Positions 27,280 to 35,535 of a stretch of 64,000 bases of DNA are shown piece by piece; the stretch's first letter is position 1; the number at the start of each line of letters is the position of its first letter. The stretch comes from JAHBVH01 sp034432375 (GTDB taxonomy: Bacteria; Chloroflexota; Anaerolineae; Caldilineales; Caldilineaceae). Position numbers and translations under genes: made by a program. Location: NCBI GenBank assembly GCA_034432375.1, contig DAOUCA010000101.1, forward strand, positions 86,398 through 150,397. The letters are read 5' to 3'. The notes under the pieces are model-generated. The model did not search any database. It saw only the letters and a program-made list of their open reading frames with translations, and was not told the DNA's origin.

Positions 27280-28145
27280 GGGTAGATGCGCACAAACTTC
27301 TGCAAGCGCCCATTCGCCTGCACTTCGCCCACATAGAGATCGCCACGTGAATCTGCCCAGATGCCGTGAGGAAAGGCAACAAATTCGCCGGGTTTATCGC
27401 TTTGCACGCGCCCACCCCATTGCGACAATAGCTCACGATCCAGTGTATAGATGCTAATCTGCTGATCCATTTCGGCGATGTAAACCACATCCTCCTTGGG
27501 ATCAAAGTAGATTGTATCGGGATGATAAAGCCCCGCCCACTCACGCAAGAAGTTGCCGTCGGTATCGAAAATTTGGATGCGATTGTTGGTGCGGTCGCAG
27601 ACCCAAAGGCGGTCAAATTTGTCGATGCGCACACAGTGGGACAGCTCAAATTGGCTAGGCTCGGTGCCCCAGCTACCCCATGATTTGATCAGCTTCCCCG
27701 CTGGCGTATATTTGTGGACGCGCGCATTGCCATAGCCATCGGTGATAAAGAGCGACCCATCGGCACTAATGGCCAGGTCGGTCGGCAGGCGGAACGGGTC
27801 GCCGTCGTTGGCACCCTGGACATGGGGTGTGCCGATCGTCAATTCTAACTCACCCTTTTTGTTAAACTTGCGGACGCAGTGGGTCTCGCGCTCGGTACAC
27901 CAGACGTTGTCGTCGCCGTCAATATAGATGCCGTGCGCGTCTTCCAGCACATCTTCGCCCCACGAATCGAGAAAGTTGCCGTCGCGGTCAAAGATCACCA
28001 GCGGATGCTCGCTGCGCGAGTAGACGTAAACATTATCCTTGGAATCACAGGCCACCGCCGGAATCCAGCCCCATTCCCAGCCGCTGGGGAGCTTGCCAAA
28101 ATTGGGGATCACCTCATAGGTGTATTTGCCACTGCCAAAAGCCAT
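27276..28145 (-). CDS. NHL-repeat beta-propeller protein
   Basis: A 289-residue protein made of six NHL repeats. Recurring units have the form D-x-x-x-N-V-Y-V, F-D-x-x-G-N-F, and H-G-I-x-x-D, for example VIFDRDGNFLDSWG and IQIFDTDGNFLREWAG. Similar propellers occur in peptidyl-alpha-hydroxyglycine lyase and in many uncharacterised bacterial proteins near catabolic operons. No signal peptide is visible, so it is probably cytosolic. GGAG precedes the ATG. The stop codon overlaps a perfect palindromic terminator. Function unknown. Confidence 0.88.
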   Translation of the reverse strand: MAFGSGKYTYEVIPNFGKLPSGWEWGWIPAVACDSKDNVYVYSRSEHPLVIFDRDGNFLDSWGEDVLEDAHGIYIDGDDNVWCTERETHCVRKFNKKGELELTIGTPHVQGANDGDPFRLPTDLAISADGSLFITDGYGNARVHKYTPAGKLIKSWGSWGTEPSQFELSHCVRIDKFDRLWVCDRTNNRIQIFDTDGNFLREWAGLYHPDTIYFDPKEDVVYIAEMDQQISIYTLDRELLSQWGGRVQSDKPGEFVAFPHGIWADSRGDLYVGEVQANGRLQKFVRIYP

Positions 28146-28209
28146 TGGTTTCTCCTTGCTACCTTGGACCTGAACTGTTTCGATTGTTGTTGCGGGAAAA
28201 CTATCGTTT

Positions 28210-28267
28210 TATCGAACGTGACATCGCCAAAGTATACTGTTATACTTTGGCGATGTCACGTTCGATA
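28210..28267. repeat. Perfect 27-bp-arm hairpin in a divergent intergenic region
   Basis: Arms 28210-28236 and 28241-28267 are perfectly complementary around a CTGT loop. The hairpin lies between the divergent NHL gene and the antitoxin-like gene, where promoters rather than terminators are expected. No uridine run follows on either strand. Confidence 0.85.
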
Positions 28268-28303
28268 GGCCTAAAATTTATTTCCCTGAACATTTAGAAC
28301 CTT

Positions 28304-28609
28304 ATGAATAACTTCTTGCTAGAATCAACAGATATTACCATTGAGGAAATCCGCAATCATCCAGAACGGCTTGTCAATTTAATTCTGGCAGACGACGATC
28401 GTTCATTGATGCTTGAAAAACGCGCCGGTACTGTTCGGATTACCTATTTGAAGAACTATGATCTGAACACTCAGCGGATCGTTGCGGAAGCTCGTCAAGC
28501 TTATTCTGCACAGCAAGCAGATGGTTACAGTCGTGAACAAGCTTTTCAAGATCTTCTACAAGCACAGGAAGAAATTGCCAAACAACTCAATAACACTGAC
28601 AAATTATGA
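28304..28609 (+). CDS. Putative antitoxin of a PIN-domain toxin
   Basis: A 101-residue acidic protein with no recognisable family beyond its context. It begins with MNNFLLESTDITIEEIRNHP and is predicted helical in its C-terminal third (QAFQDLLQAQEEIAKQL). The stop codon overlaps the start of a PIN-domain gene (ATGA), the usual design of vapBC-like pairs with the antitoxin first. No Shine-Dalgarno sequence is clear. Antitoxin function is inferred from position only. Confidence 0.55.
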   Translation: MNNFLLESTDITIEEIRNHPERLVNLILADDDRSLMLEKRAGTVRITYLKNYDLNTQRIVAEARQAYSAQQADGYSREQAFQDLLQAQEEIAKQLNNTDKL

Positions 28610-29024
28610 CCCTGGCGTTACGCGTTGTCCCCGACACAAATATCTTCATTGCTGCACAAAAAAGTACGAACCCCAGCAGCCCAAATAAGGAATTCTTCGA
28701 GCGGTGGCAACAAGCTGGTTTTGACCTACTGTTTTCGGATGATACATTGCATGAATATGTGGAAAATTACTTGAATTGACGATAGCTGAACAAACTGTCA
28801 AAAAACTAGTTCGTGCAATCATCGCACTCGGTATTGAAGTGCAGATTGTTTATTTCCATTTATGTTACTATCCTGAAGACCCTGATGATATTGCGTTTTT
28901 GTTATGTGCGATCAATGGTGATGCTACCCATATTGTCAGCCAAGATTGTCATTTGCTCCAACTGAATCATCGCTATCCATTTACGATTTGCCGGACAATG
29001 GATTTTTTGTCTGAACTGCGGTAA
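28606..29024 (+). pseudogene. PIN-domain (VapC-like) toxin, frameshifted
   Basis: Translation from the ATG at 28606 gives VVPDTNIFIAAQ, the first conserved Asp of a PIN nuclease, and ends at a TGA near 28779 after DDTLHEYVENYLN. The protein continues in the -1-shifted frame from about 28776 with TIAEQTVKKLVRAI and DPDDIAFLLCAINGDATHIV, which carry the remaining acidic residues. A one-base deletion near 28775 explains both halves. All catalytic acidic residues survive on the two sides, so either a recent mutation or a base-calling error is possible. Confidence 0.75.
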
Positions 29025-29060
29025 ACGCAAGCTCGCTACATTTCCAAGGAAGAAATTCTA

Positions 29061-29133
29061 TAGGTTTTACGCAAGTATTGGTTTCGATACGGCAAAATGC
29101 TGCCTACTCAATTGGCTTCTTGCGTAAAGCCTA
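29061..29133 (-). repeat. MITE-like element, copy A
   Basis: Terminal inverted repeats TAGGTTTTACGCAAG and CTTGCGTAAAGCCTA (one mismatch) enclose a core that, on the minus strand, reads TTGAGTAGGCAGC and GCCGTATCGAAACCA. The same core recurs at 60552-60636, 61215-61283 and 63793-63868. It fills the gap between the PIN remnant and the epimerase gene. Confidence 0.75.
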
Positions 29134-29135
29134 TC

Positions 29136-29882
29136 CTATGTCATCTCTTGCGTTTTACACCACAAACTCGCAATATCATCCCACGGCTCAAAACCGAGTA
29201 CGCGCTTCGCTTTTTCATTGCTGAACTGATCATGGGGCATATCCGTGAAAATATTAAAGAGTTCACAGCGTGACGGCAACGCTTCCAGGGCAATCTTGAG
29301 CCCCAATGGGAAGATCTGGGCGGCGTTCTGCCATGAAATGGCGAATGGGCGCACTTGGCGGTCTGGCTCCGCAGAGAGATTCGCCGGATCCCAGAAGTTG
29401 TAGAAGAGATAGGTCTGCACATAAATCTCATGCTCGATACTAAAGACGCGGCAGATCTCCTGGCCCAGTGATTTGGTCAAGGCATAGAGATTGACGCCGG
29501 GCTGAGCCGGCATATCGGGGTTGAGCCCAAAGTCAAAAGACTCATAGCTGGGGCCGGCTACCGTGAAGTGAGGACCGGTGTTAATGACCCGTCTGATGCC
29601 ATGTGCGACTGCCGCGCTCATCATGTTGTAGCAGCCGAGCGTGTTGACATCGAAGGCTAACTGCCGATCCTGGCGCAGCACGGAGAGATTAATGATCGCA
29701 TCCATCCCCGCTGCGGCATCCATCACCTGCTCAAAATTGGCGACATCGACATGGCGAAACTCCCCGCGAAACGCAATGGGCAGTGGCGTAATATCAGTGA
29801 CAAGCAGATCGTGCTCATGTTGCAGGACCGGCACCACATAGGGCCCCAACATGCCTGCGCCACCAAGAATCAGAACTTTCAT
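29136..29882 (-). CDS. NAD-dependent epimerase/dehydratase family protein
   Basis: A 248-residue extended SDR. The Rossmann motif GGAGMLGPYVV is at residues 7-17, and the active site YALTK gives the YxxxK pair, with INTGPHF at the usual Ser/Thr position. It resembles small NAD-binding sugar or steroid epimerase-like proteins. The start overlaps the stop of the upstream NAD-binding gene (ATGA), placing it last in a three-gene operon with the PLP-dependent desulfhydrase. Substrate unknown. Confidence 0.87.
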   Translation of the reverse strand: MKVLILGGAGMLGPYVVPVLQHEHDLLVTDITPLPIAFRGEFRHVDVANFEQVMDAAAGMDAIINLSVLRQDRQLAFDVNTLGCYNMMSAAVAHGIRRVINTGPHFTVAGPSYESFDFGLNPDMPAQPGVNLYALTKSLGQEICRVFSIEHEIYVQTYLFYNFWDPANLSAEPDRQVRPFAISWQNAAQIFPLGLKIALEALPSRCELFNIFTDMPHDQFSNEKAKRVLGFEPWDDIASLWCKTQEMT

Positions 29883-30580
29883 GATAGACCTCCGGCACTG
29901 TTGTACTGGGGCACAAAGTTAAGTTGCTGCGCCGCCAGGCGAATCGAGAACCGGGCATCCTCCGCTTTGTGTTGAATGTGAAAGACCGACCAGCGACGGG
30001 GCAACTCGGCCGTCAGTGCCAGTTCGACGGCCTGTACGGCATCACGCGCATCCAGCCACGTGGCATCTGGCTCAGTTAACCCCTGTTCCTTACGCTGGAC
30101 AACGCTCCCCAACCGCAGACTCACGACGGCAAGCTTCACTTCGCGGGCAAATTCACGACAGGTAGCTTCCCCTAAATGTTTGCCTAGCAGTGGTGCGGCG
30201 GTCGTTGGCCGCGGTCGCCAGGATTCATTGACGAGATAGTTGGGATCATATGCACTCATCACAGCCAAGCTGTTGAGATAGACCAACCGTTTCACCCCTT
30301 CCGCGGCCGCCGCCATACAGAGATTGTAGGTGCAGCGGGTGAGATAATCGATCTGTTCTAGAGTGCCGTCGGTCGACAGTGGCTCGGCGACATGGACAAT
30401 CGCATCCATCCCGCGCACCAGCAGATTGGTAGACAAATCGGGGCCAAGGGGGCTGACTGCCAGATCGGCCAGCCCAGCGACAGCAATACGCTCGGTCAGG
30501 CGCACAGTATGATTGGCACGCAGCTCATTGGCAAGCATTTGTGCCAATGGGGCAGCGGCGGATGTCACAAGAAGCTTCAC
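29879..30580 (-). CDS. NAD(P)-binding extended-SDR-like protein
   Basis: A 233-residue protein with a Rossmann-like start (MKLLVTSAAAPLAQMLANEL) in which the Gly-rich loop is degenerate (SAAAPLA in place of GxxGxxG). The LVYLNSLAVMSAY segment follows, and no clear YxxxK is present. It may be a catalytically altered partner of the next SDR. It is translationally coupled on both sides by ATGA overlaps, to the desulfhydrase upstream and the epimerase downstream. Its function is unknown. Confidence 0.75.
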   Translation of the reverse strand: MKLLVTSAAAPLAQMLANELRANHTVRLTERIAVAGLADLAVSPLGPDLSTNLLVRGMDAIVHVAEPLSTDGTLEQIDYLTRCTYNLCMAAAAEGVKRLVYLNSLAVMSAYDPNYLVNESWRPRPTTAAPLLGKHLGEATCREFAREVKLAVVSLRLGSVVQRKEQGLTEPDATWLDARDAVQAVELALTAELPRRWSVFHIQHKAEDARFSIRLAAQQLNFVPQYNSAGGLS

Positions 30581-31617
30581 AGCAGCCCTCCGCTCACTAA
30601 TTCCTCGGCATAGCCAAACAACGCAGGCGCGCCCCCCGTGTGCAAAAAGACCACCGGCTGGTCAGTGGCAAGCTTGCCACTGCGAATATGCGCCACCAAC
30701 GCCGCCATGCCCTTGCTCGTGTAGACGGGGTCGAGCAAAATGCCTTCGGTACGAGCCACCAGTTGCAGCGCTTCTAGTCCTTCTGCGGTCGGGATGCCGT
30801 AGCGCTCACCGACATAGCTATCCTCATTGTCAAAGTCGGTGGCACTCACTTCGATTGGCAGCCCCAGGCGCTCGGCGGCCAGGTTCGTCATCTCCACCAT
30901 GCGTTGGATGCGCTCGGCCGGCGCGCCCCCAATCGGCGTAAAGCCGCGCACATGGATACCACTCTCCAGATACTTCATGCCCAAGACCAGCCCGGCTTGG
31001 GTGGTGTCGTAGGCGGTCGTGTAGAGATAGGCCGGTGCAATGCCCGCTTCCCGGCACTGCTGCACGATCTCCAGCGCCGACTCGGCATAGGCGATCACAT
31101 CGAGGTCGACGGTATCGGGGCGGCGGGGGATGTAGACGCGGCGACCTTCGGCACGTAATTTGTCGGCATAGTCGGCAATCGCGACCTGTTGGGCCGGTCG
31201 ATCGTTGCTCTCCAAAACGGTTACTTTGGCCCCAAAGAGCCGTTGCAGCAAATTGTTGCCCTGGATCTCGGTTTTGTCGATCGCCCGTTCGGGGCGCAAC
31301 ACCAGGTGCAACTCAATGCCTAACTTGGCACAGGCCGCTGCCAATTGCCGACAATAGTTCGACTGCACTGCCGCGCCAAAGACAATTACTTCGGCGTTGT
31401 TGGCCTGCGCATCGGCGAGGCTGAGCTCTAACATGCGCGTTTTGTTGCCGCCAAAGGCCAGGCCAGTCAGATCATCGCGCTTGACATAGATCGGTGGGCC
31501 GCCCAAGGTTGCACTTAAGCGCGGCAGATGCTCCAATGGCGTTGGCCGAATACCGAGTTGCACACGGGGTAATTGACTGATCGCACTTCCCAAGCGCTGT
31601 TCATATTGATAACTCAT
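30577..31617 (-). CDS. D-cysteine desulfhydrase / ACC deaminase-like PLP enzyme
   Basis: A 346-residue fold-type II PLP enzyme. The PLP lysine is Lys59 in GLAFGGNKTRMLE, followed by AAVQSNYCRQLAAAC and the C-terminal HTGGAPALFGY. These are the landmarks of the D-cysteine desulfhydrase / 1-aminocyclopropane-1-carboxylate deaminase family. The two activities cannot be told apart safely by eye. It is the first gene of a tightly coupled operon with two NAD-binding proteins. The reaction likely yields pyruvate or 2-oxobutyrate plus ammonia. Confidence 0.85.
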   Translation of the reverse strand: MSYQYEQRLGSAISQLPRVQLGIRPTPLEHLPRLSATLGGPPIYVKRDDLTGLAFGGNKTRMLELSLADAQANNAEVIVFGAAVQSNYCRQLAAACAKLGIELHLVLRPERAIDKTEIQGNNLLQRLFGAKVTVLESNDRPAQQVAIADYADKLRAEGRRVYIPRRPDTVDLDVIAYAESALEIVQQCREAGIAPAYLYTTAYDTTQAGLVLGMKYLESGIHVRGFTPIGGAPAERIQRMVEMTNLAAERLGLPIEVSATDFDNEDSYVGERYGIPTAEGLEALQLVARTEGILLDPVYTSKGMAALVAHIRSGKLATDQPVVFLHTGGAPALFGYAEELVSGGLL

Positions 31618-31669
31618 GCGACACTCACTGATGCCTTTCTATCATGATTCATTTATCTTATAGCATTGG

Positions 31670-31729
31670 CATGTCACGCTAAAAGCGTCGTCAAGGTTGG
31701 AAGCCTGGAGACGCTTTTAGCGTGACATG
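31670..31729. repeat. Perfect 20-bp-arm hairpin upstream of the desulfhydrase operon
   Basis: CATGTCACGCTAAAAGCGTC (31670-31689) and its exact reverse complement (31710-31729) enclose 20 bases. It lies in the 5' region of the operon that starts at 31617. It shares the ATGTCACG word with the hairpin at 28210. Confidence 0.8.
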
Positions 31730-31799
31730 TGTCGGAAACACAATTCTGCTCGACAAGATATCGATAAATCTGTATAGGTACTCTGGGATATTTATATAA

Positions 31800-31827
31800 C
31801 AATGCCCGGCATGAGAGCCGGGCATTG
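31800..31827 (-). terminator. Terminator of the xanthine-dehydrogenase-type gene
   Basis: An 11-bp GC-rich stem (CAATGCCCGGC/GCCGGGCATTG) with a 6-base loop lies 34 bases after the stop codon on the minus strand. It is followed on that strand by an A/T-rich tract. Confidence 0.65.
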
Positions 31828-31861
31828 TCAGAGGATTCAATTTACAGAAGGACGAGAAACC

Positions 31862-34126
31862 TTATGCCGCTTTGGCTGCCAAGGCCAAGGCAATCTTGCC
31901 AGGGTTCATCGGCATCTCTGTCATGCGCAGGCCAACCGCATCGTAAATTGCGTTGGCCACGGCGGCACCGGGCGGCACGATCGGCACTTCGCCGACACCA
32001 CGGACACCAAACGGATGACCTGGATTGGCCACTTCGACCAACACACAATCGATCATCGGCAGATCAAGCGCTGTCGGCATGCGATAGTCAAGTAGCGATG
32101 AGTTGAGCAGATGGCCATCTTTGTCGTAGAAGTACTCTTCGTTTAATGCCCAGCCAATGCCCTGGACAACGCCACCTTGGATCTGCCCCTCAACATAGCT
32201 CGGGTGGATCGCCTTGCCCACATCCTGCACGGCGGTGTAGCGCAGAACAGTGATCTTGCCCGTCTCCACATCGACTTCGACATCGACAATGTGCGTGCCA
32301 AAGGCCGGTCCAGCACCCTTGGTATTCTCCGAGTAGCTCGCCATGATCGGGCCATCTTTTGTCACGGTCGCCGCGGCTTCTTTGAAGCCCATGCTATGGC
32401 CGTTGGAGGAGAAGGTCGCATTTTCATACTTAATGGTATCGACGCCGGTCTCCCATTGTTCAGCCAGCCGTTCGGTCATAATGTCGAGCAGTTTCAGACC
32501 GACTTTATTCGTCGTGATACCAATTTTGTGGGTCACGCTGCTGCCACCAGTACCACCAGTTAAACCAATGGTGTCGGTGTCGACAACTTCCGGATTGATA
32601 TCCTCAGCGGCAATCCCAAGCGTTTCAGCCAACATCATGGAGGCCGATGCGCGGCTACCACCAATATCCGTAGACCCTTCGACCAACTGCACTTTGCCAT
32701 CGCTGTTGAGAATGGCGGTGACGCTGGAAGGACCAGCACCATTGAACCAGAAGCCAGAGGCTACCCCACGGCCGCGATGCTTGCCTTCGAGCGGTGTCTT
32801 GTAATGAGGATGATTCATCGCCGCTTCGACGGTTTCGACATAGCCGATACGCGAGAAGACCGGACCATCGGGGCGGCGATCGCCTTCAACCGCACCGTTA
32901 ATGCGGCGGAATTCGAGCGGATCGATGCCCAATTTTTCGGCAACTTCATCGAGCACGGATTCTGACGCGAAGGCGGCGTTGGTGCCACCCGGGGCCCGAT
33001 AGGCACCCGTCTGTGGGCGATTGACCACCACATCATAGCCATCGATCTGCACATTTTCCAAACGATAGGGGGACAAGATTACACCGGCACCGGCACCAAC
33101 GGGGGAGCCAGGGAACGCGCCCGCTTCATAGATCAACTCGGCCTGGGCTGCGGTGATCTTGCCATCTTTGGTTGCGCCGATCTTCACCTTGATATAACTA
33201 CCTGAGGTCGGGCCGGTCGCCTGCAATACTTCGGTGCGCGACATGGCAATCTTGACGGGGCGGTGGCCACTCTTTTTAGAGAGGATGGCACCGGGCACGT
33301 CGCCATAGGCGGTGAACTTACCGCCGAAGCCGCCGCCGATTTCGGTGGGGGTGACGCGCACCATTGTCTCGGAGATACCTAACAATTCGGAGAGCTGACC
33401 ACGGATCTGGAATGCACCTTGCGTGCTCGTCCAGCAGAGAATGTGGTTGTCTTCACGCCACATCGTGGTGGAGCAGTGGGGCTCGATATAGCCCTGGTGT
33501 ACCATCTCCGTTTTGAACTCACGTTCAACCACCACATCGGCGTCAGCAAAGCCTTTCGCCAAATCACCACGGGCATGTTGAAAATGGGCTGCGACATTGG
33601 TTGCTTTATCACCCTGCTTGCCCATCTCGTTTGTGCGCAGCGAATCGTGCAAAATCGGCGCGCCATCTTGCATGGCCGCTTTGGCATCGAGCATGGGTGG
33701 TAACACCTCATACTCAACCTTGATCAGTGCCAATGCCTCTTCGGCAATATGCGGGCTGGTAGCCGCAACGGCGGCAATCGCATGGCCGTGATAGAGCGCC
33801 TTCTCATGGGCGATAATGTTATCGCGCAGATTTTGCAGATTGGAGGATCCTTCCCCCATATCCTGGATCTTGTCCGAGACAGCCCCAAAATCATCACGGG
33901 TGCAGACTGCTGTTACACCGGGATAGGCTTCGGCCGCACTGGTGTCGATCGAGATGATGCGGGCGTGGGCATGGGGGCTACGTAGGACTTTGCCATGCAA
34001 CATGCCAGGTAGGTGGATGTCGTTGCTATATTGGGCGCGGCCGGTCACCTTGTCGATCCCATCGTGACGGATGGGGCGAGTCCCGATAACCTTGTAGCCG
34101 TTGGCGCCGTTGGTTGAACCACTCAT
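31862..34126 (-). CDS. Xanthine dehydrogenase family, molybdopterin-binding large subunit
   Basis: A 754-residue molybdenum hydroxylase large subunit. It contains the N-terminal aldehyde oxidase/xanthine dehydrogenase hammerhead domain (GRAQYSNDIHLPGMLHGKVL) and the Moco-binding domain with EIGGGFGGKF, GAYRAPGGTN and GVRGVGEVPIVPP, whose Glu is the expected catalytic base. The CO dehydrogenase loop is absent, so CO oxidation is unlikely. AGGAGG precedes the ATG. The small 2Fe-2S and FAD subunits that pass electrons on are not encoded in this window, so the gene is an orphan. Substrate, probably a purine, aldehyde or N-heterocycle, is unknown. Confidence 0.92.
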   Translation of the reverse strand: MSGSTNGANGYKVIGTRPIRHDGIDKVTGRAQYSNDIHLPGMLHGKVLRSPHAHARIISIDTSAAEAYPGVTAVCTRDDFGAVSDKIQDMGEGSSNLQNLRDNIIAHEKALYHGHAIAAVAATSPHIAEEALALIKVEYEVLPPMLDAKAAMQDGAPILHDSLRTNEMGKQGDKATNVAAHFQHARGDLAKGFADADVVVEREFKTEMVHQGYIEPHCSTTMWREDNHILCWTSTQGAFQIRGQLSELLGISETMVRVTPTEIGGGFGGKFTAYGDVPGAILSKKSGHRPVKIAMSRTEVLQATGPTSGSYIKVKIGATKDGKITAAQAELIYEAGAFPGSPVGAGAGVILSPYRLENVQIDGYDVVVNRPQTGAYRAPGGTNAAFASESVLDEVAEKLGIDPLEFRRINGAVEGDRRPDGPVFSRIGYVETVEAAMNHPHYKTPLEGKHRGRGVASGFWFNGAGPSSVTAILNSDGKVQLVEGSTDIGGSRASASMMLAETLGIAAEDINPEVVDTDTIGLTGGTGGSSVTHKIGITTNKVGLKLLDIMTERLAEQWETGVDTIKYENATFSSNGHSMGFKEAAATVTKDGPIMASYSENTKGAGPAFGTHIVDVEVDVETGKITVLRYTAVQDVGKAIHPSYVEGQIQGGVVQGIGWALNEEYFYDKDGHLLNSSLLDYRMPTALDLPMIDCVLVEVANPGHPFGVRGVGEVPIVPPGAAVANAIYDAVGLRMTEMPMNPGKIALALAAKAA

Positions 34127-34464
34127 TCGTTTGGCCTCCTAAAGCAAATGTAACGATTAAACTGAAAATACTATCGGTAATTTGTTATGCGTAATCAGTT
34201 GAGAAGCTAGCCAGATTTTTTACGTAAACCATCAAAATTTCTCGCAAAACACTTTGCGGGCTTCGCATCTTTGCGAGAAATAGAAAGCTCATCTGTGAAA
34301 AATGTGAAAACCGATGATTTTGCTAGCGAAATTATTGTGTTTTTACACTTTCGGCTGATGAGCGAATAAAAAGAGATAACGTCTAGTAGAAGTAATCCTG
34401 CCGGGGGGTTATAACCAGCTTCTCTATTTTACACTGAAAGGGCAGATGTGCGCAATGTTGTAAA
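34127..34464. other. Non-coding gap with one inverted repeat
   Basis: No gene is supported in this stretch. An 11-bp inverted repeat (TTTCTCGCAAA at 34238-34248 and TTTGCGAGAAA at 34270-34280) is the only clear structure. It resembles the CGCAAAG words near 4378. Confidence 0.5.
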
Positions 34465-35511
34465 TCAGGCAACAACAGATCCCACCGCGATCTTAATTAC
34501 CACCTCATCGCCCAGCTTATACGATCCATTCAACGCATCAAAGCCGGAACGGATCGCTTCTAACGGCAGTACATGGCTGACCATGTCGGCAAAGGGCAGT
34601 TCATTATTTTCGAGCAGCGCCATGCCGCGGATAAAGTGATGGTGACGACTGCCCCAGACCCCTTCGAGCCGCAGATTGGGGCGCAGGAAGTGTTGGTGCG
34701 GATTCACAACGACGGTGCCAATGTCGACAAAGTGGCCGACCTCAACAAAGACGCCATCTTCTTTGACATAGCTCAGCCCTTCGGGGAAGGCGGGCAGGAA
34801 ACCGGCACATTCAAAGACGACATCGGCCCCCTTGCCGCGCGTCGTGTGGCTCATCACCAACGCCTTGCGCTCTTCCACATCGGGCACTTCGGCCAGATCA
34901 ATCACAATATCTGCCCCAAGGCGCTTGGCCAATTCCAGCCGCGGGGCCGGTCCGCCGATAATGATTAACTTGGCTGCACCGCTCAGTTTGGCACAGGCGA
35001 GCGTCATCAACCCAATCGCGCCGGAGCCTTGCACAATGACCGTGTCGCCCAACTGCACATTGGCGCGCATGACGCTGTGCACGCCGACAGTAAAGGGCTC
35101 AGCCAACACACCAACTTCCGGCGGTACATTTGATTTGATGATACAACTGTTCGGCTCGGAGAGATGGATGTAATCGGCAAAACCACCGGTAAAGGGCTGA
35201 TCCGGCCCGCGAAAGCCATAGGCGACACCATTGTTGCGCGGGTGAAAAACAATCCGGTCGCCCTCTTTGATCGGGTTGCCAAGCACATCGTGGGTCAGCC
35301 CTGCGCCGAGCTTCTCGATAATGCCGACCGCTTCGTGGCCGAGCAGTGTCGGTGTTTTGATGCCATTCTGCCAGTTGTGCAGATCGGTGCCACAGATGCC
35401 GGCTAATTCCTGGCGCAGCAACAGCCCTCCAGGGGCGGGATCGGGAACGGGGAAGTCTTCAACGTCAAAGTCTTGGCCGTAGGTGACGACGGCGCGTCCA
35501 GTTTTTGCCAT
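34465..35511 (-). CDS. Medium-chain (zinc-type) alcohol dehydrogenase
   Basis: A 348-residue MDR-family dehydrogenase. The catalytic zinc ligands are in GICGTDLHNW and LLGHEAVG, and the NAD-binding loop is GSGAIGLMTL. The structural zinc loop normally carrying four cysteines is replaced by a stretch (HPRNNGVAYGFRGPDQ) without them. This is known in some branches but limits exact annotation. AGGAGG precedes the ATG. It is next to the molybdenum hydroxylase and may belong to the same catabolic block. Substrate unknown. Confidence 0.88.
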   Translation of the reverse strand: MAKTGRAVVTYGQDFDVEDFPVPDPAPGGLLLRQELAGICGTDLHNWQNGIKTPTLLGHEAVGIIEKLGAGLTHDVLGNPIKEGDRIVFHPRNNGVAYGFRGPDQPFTGGFADYIHLSEPNSCIIKSNVPPEVGVLAEPFTVGVHSVMRANVQLGDTVIVQGSGAIGLMTLACAKLSGAAKLIIIGGPAPRLELAKRLGADIVIDLAEVPDVEERKALVMSHTTRGKGADVVFECAGFLPAFPEGLSYVKEDGVFVEVGHFVDIGTVVVNPHQHFLRPNLRLEGVWGSRHHHFIRGMALLENNELPFADMVSHVLPLEAIRSGFDALNGSYKLGDEVVIKIAVGSVVA

Positions 35512-35535
35512 GATTGGTTCCTCCTTGAATTGGGA

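Noticed and set aside
31862..34126. Carbon monoxide dehydrogenase large subunit (CoxL)
   Set aside because: The CoxL active-site loop (AYRCSFR) is absent; the position reads AYRAPGG, so the general xanthine dehydrogenase-type name is used.
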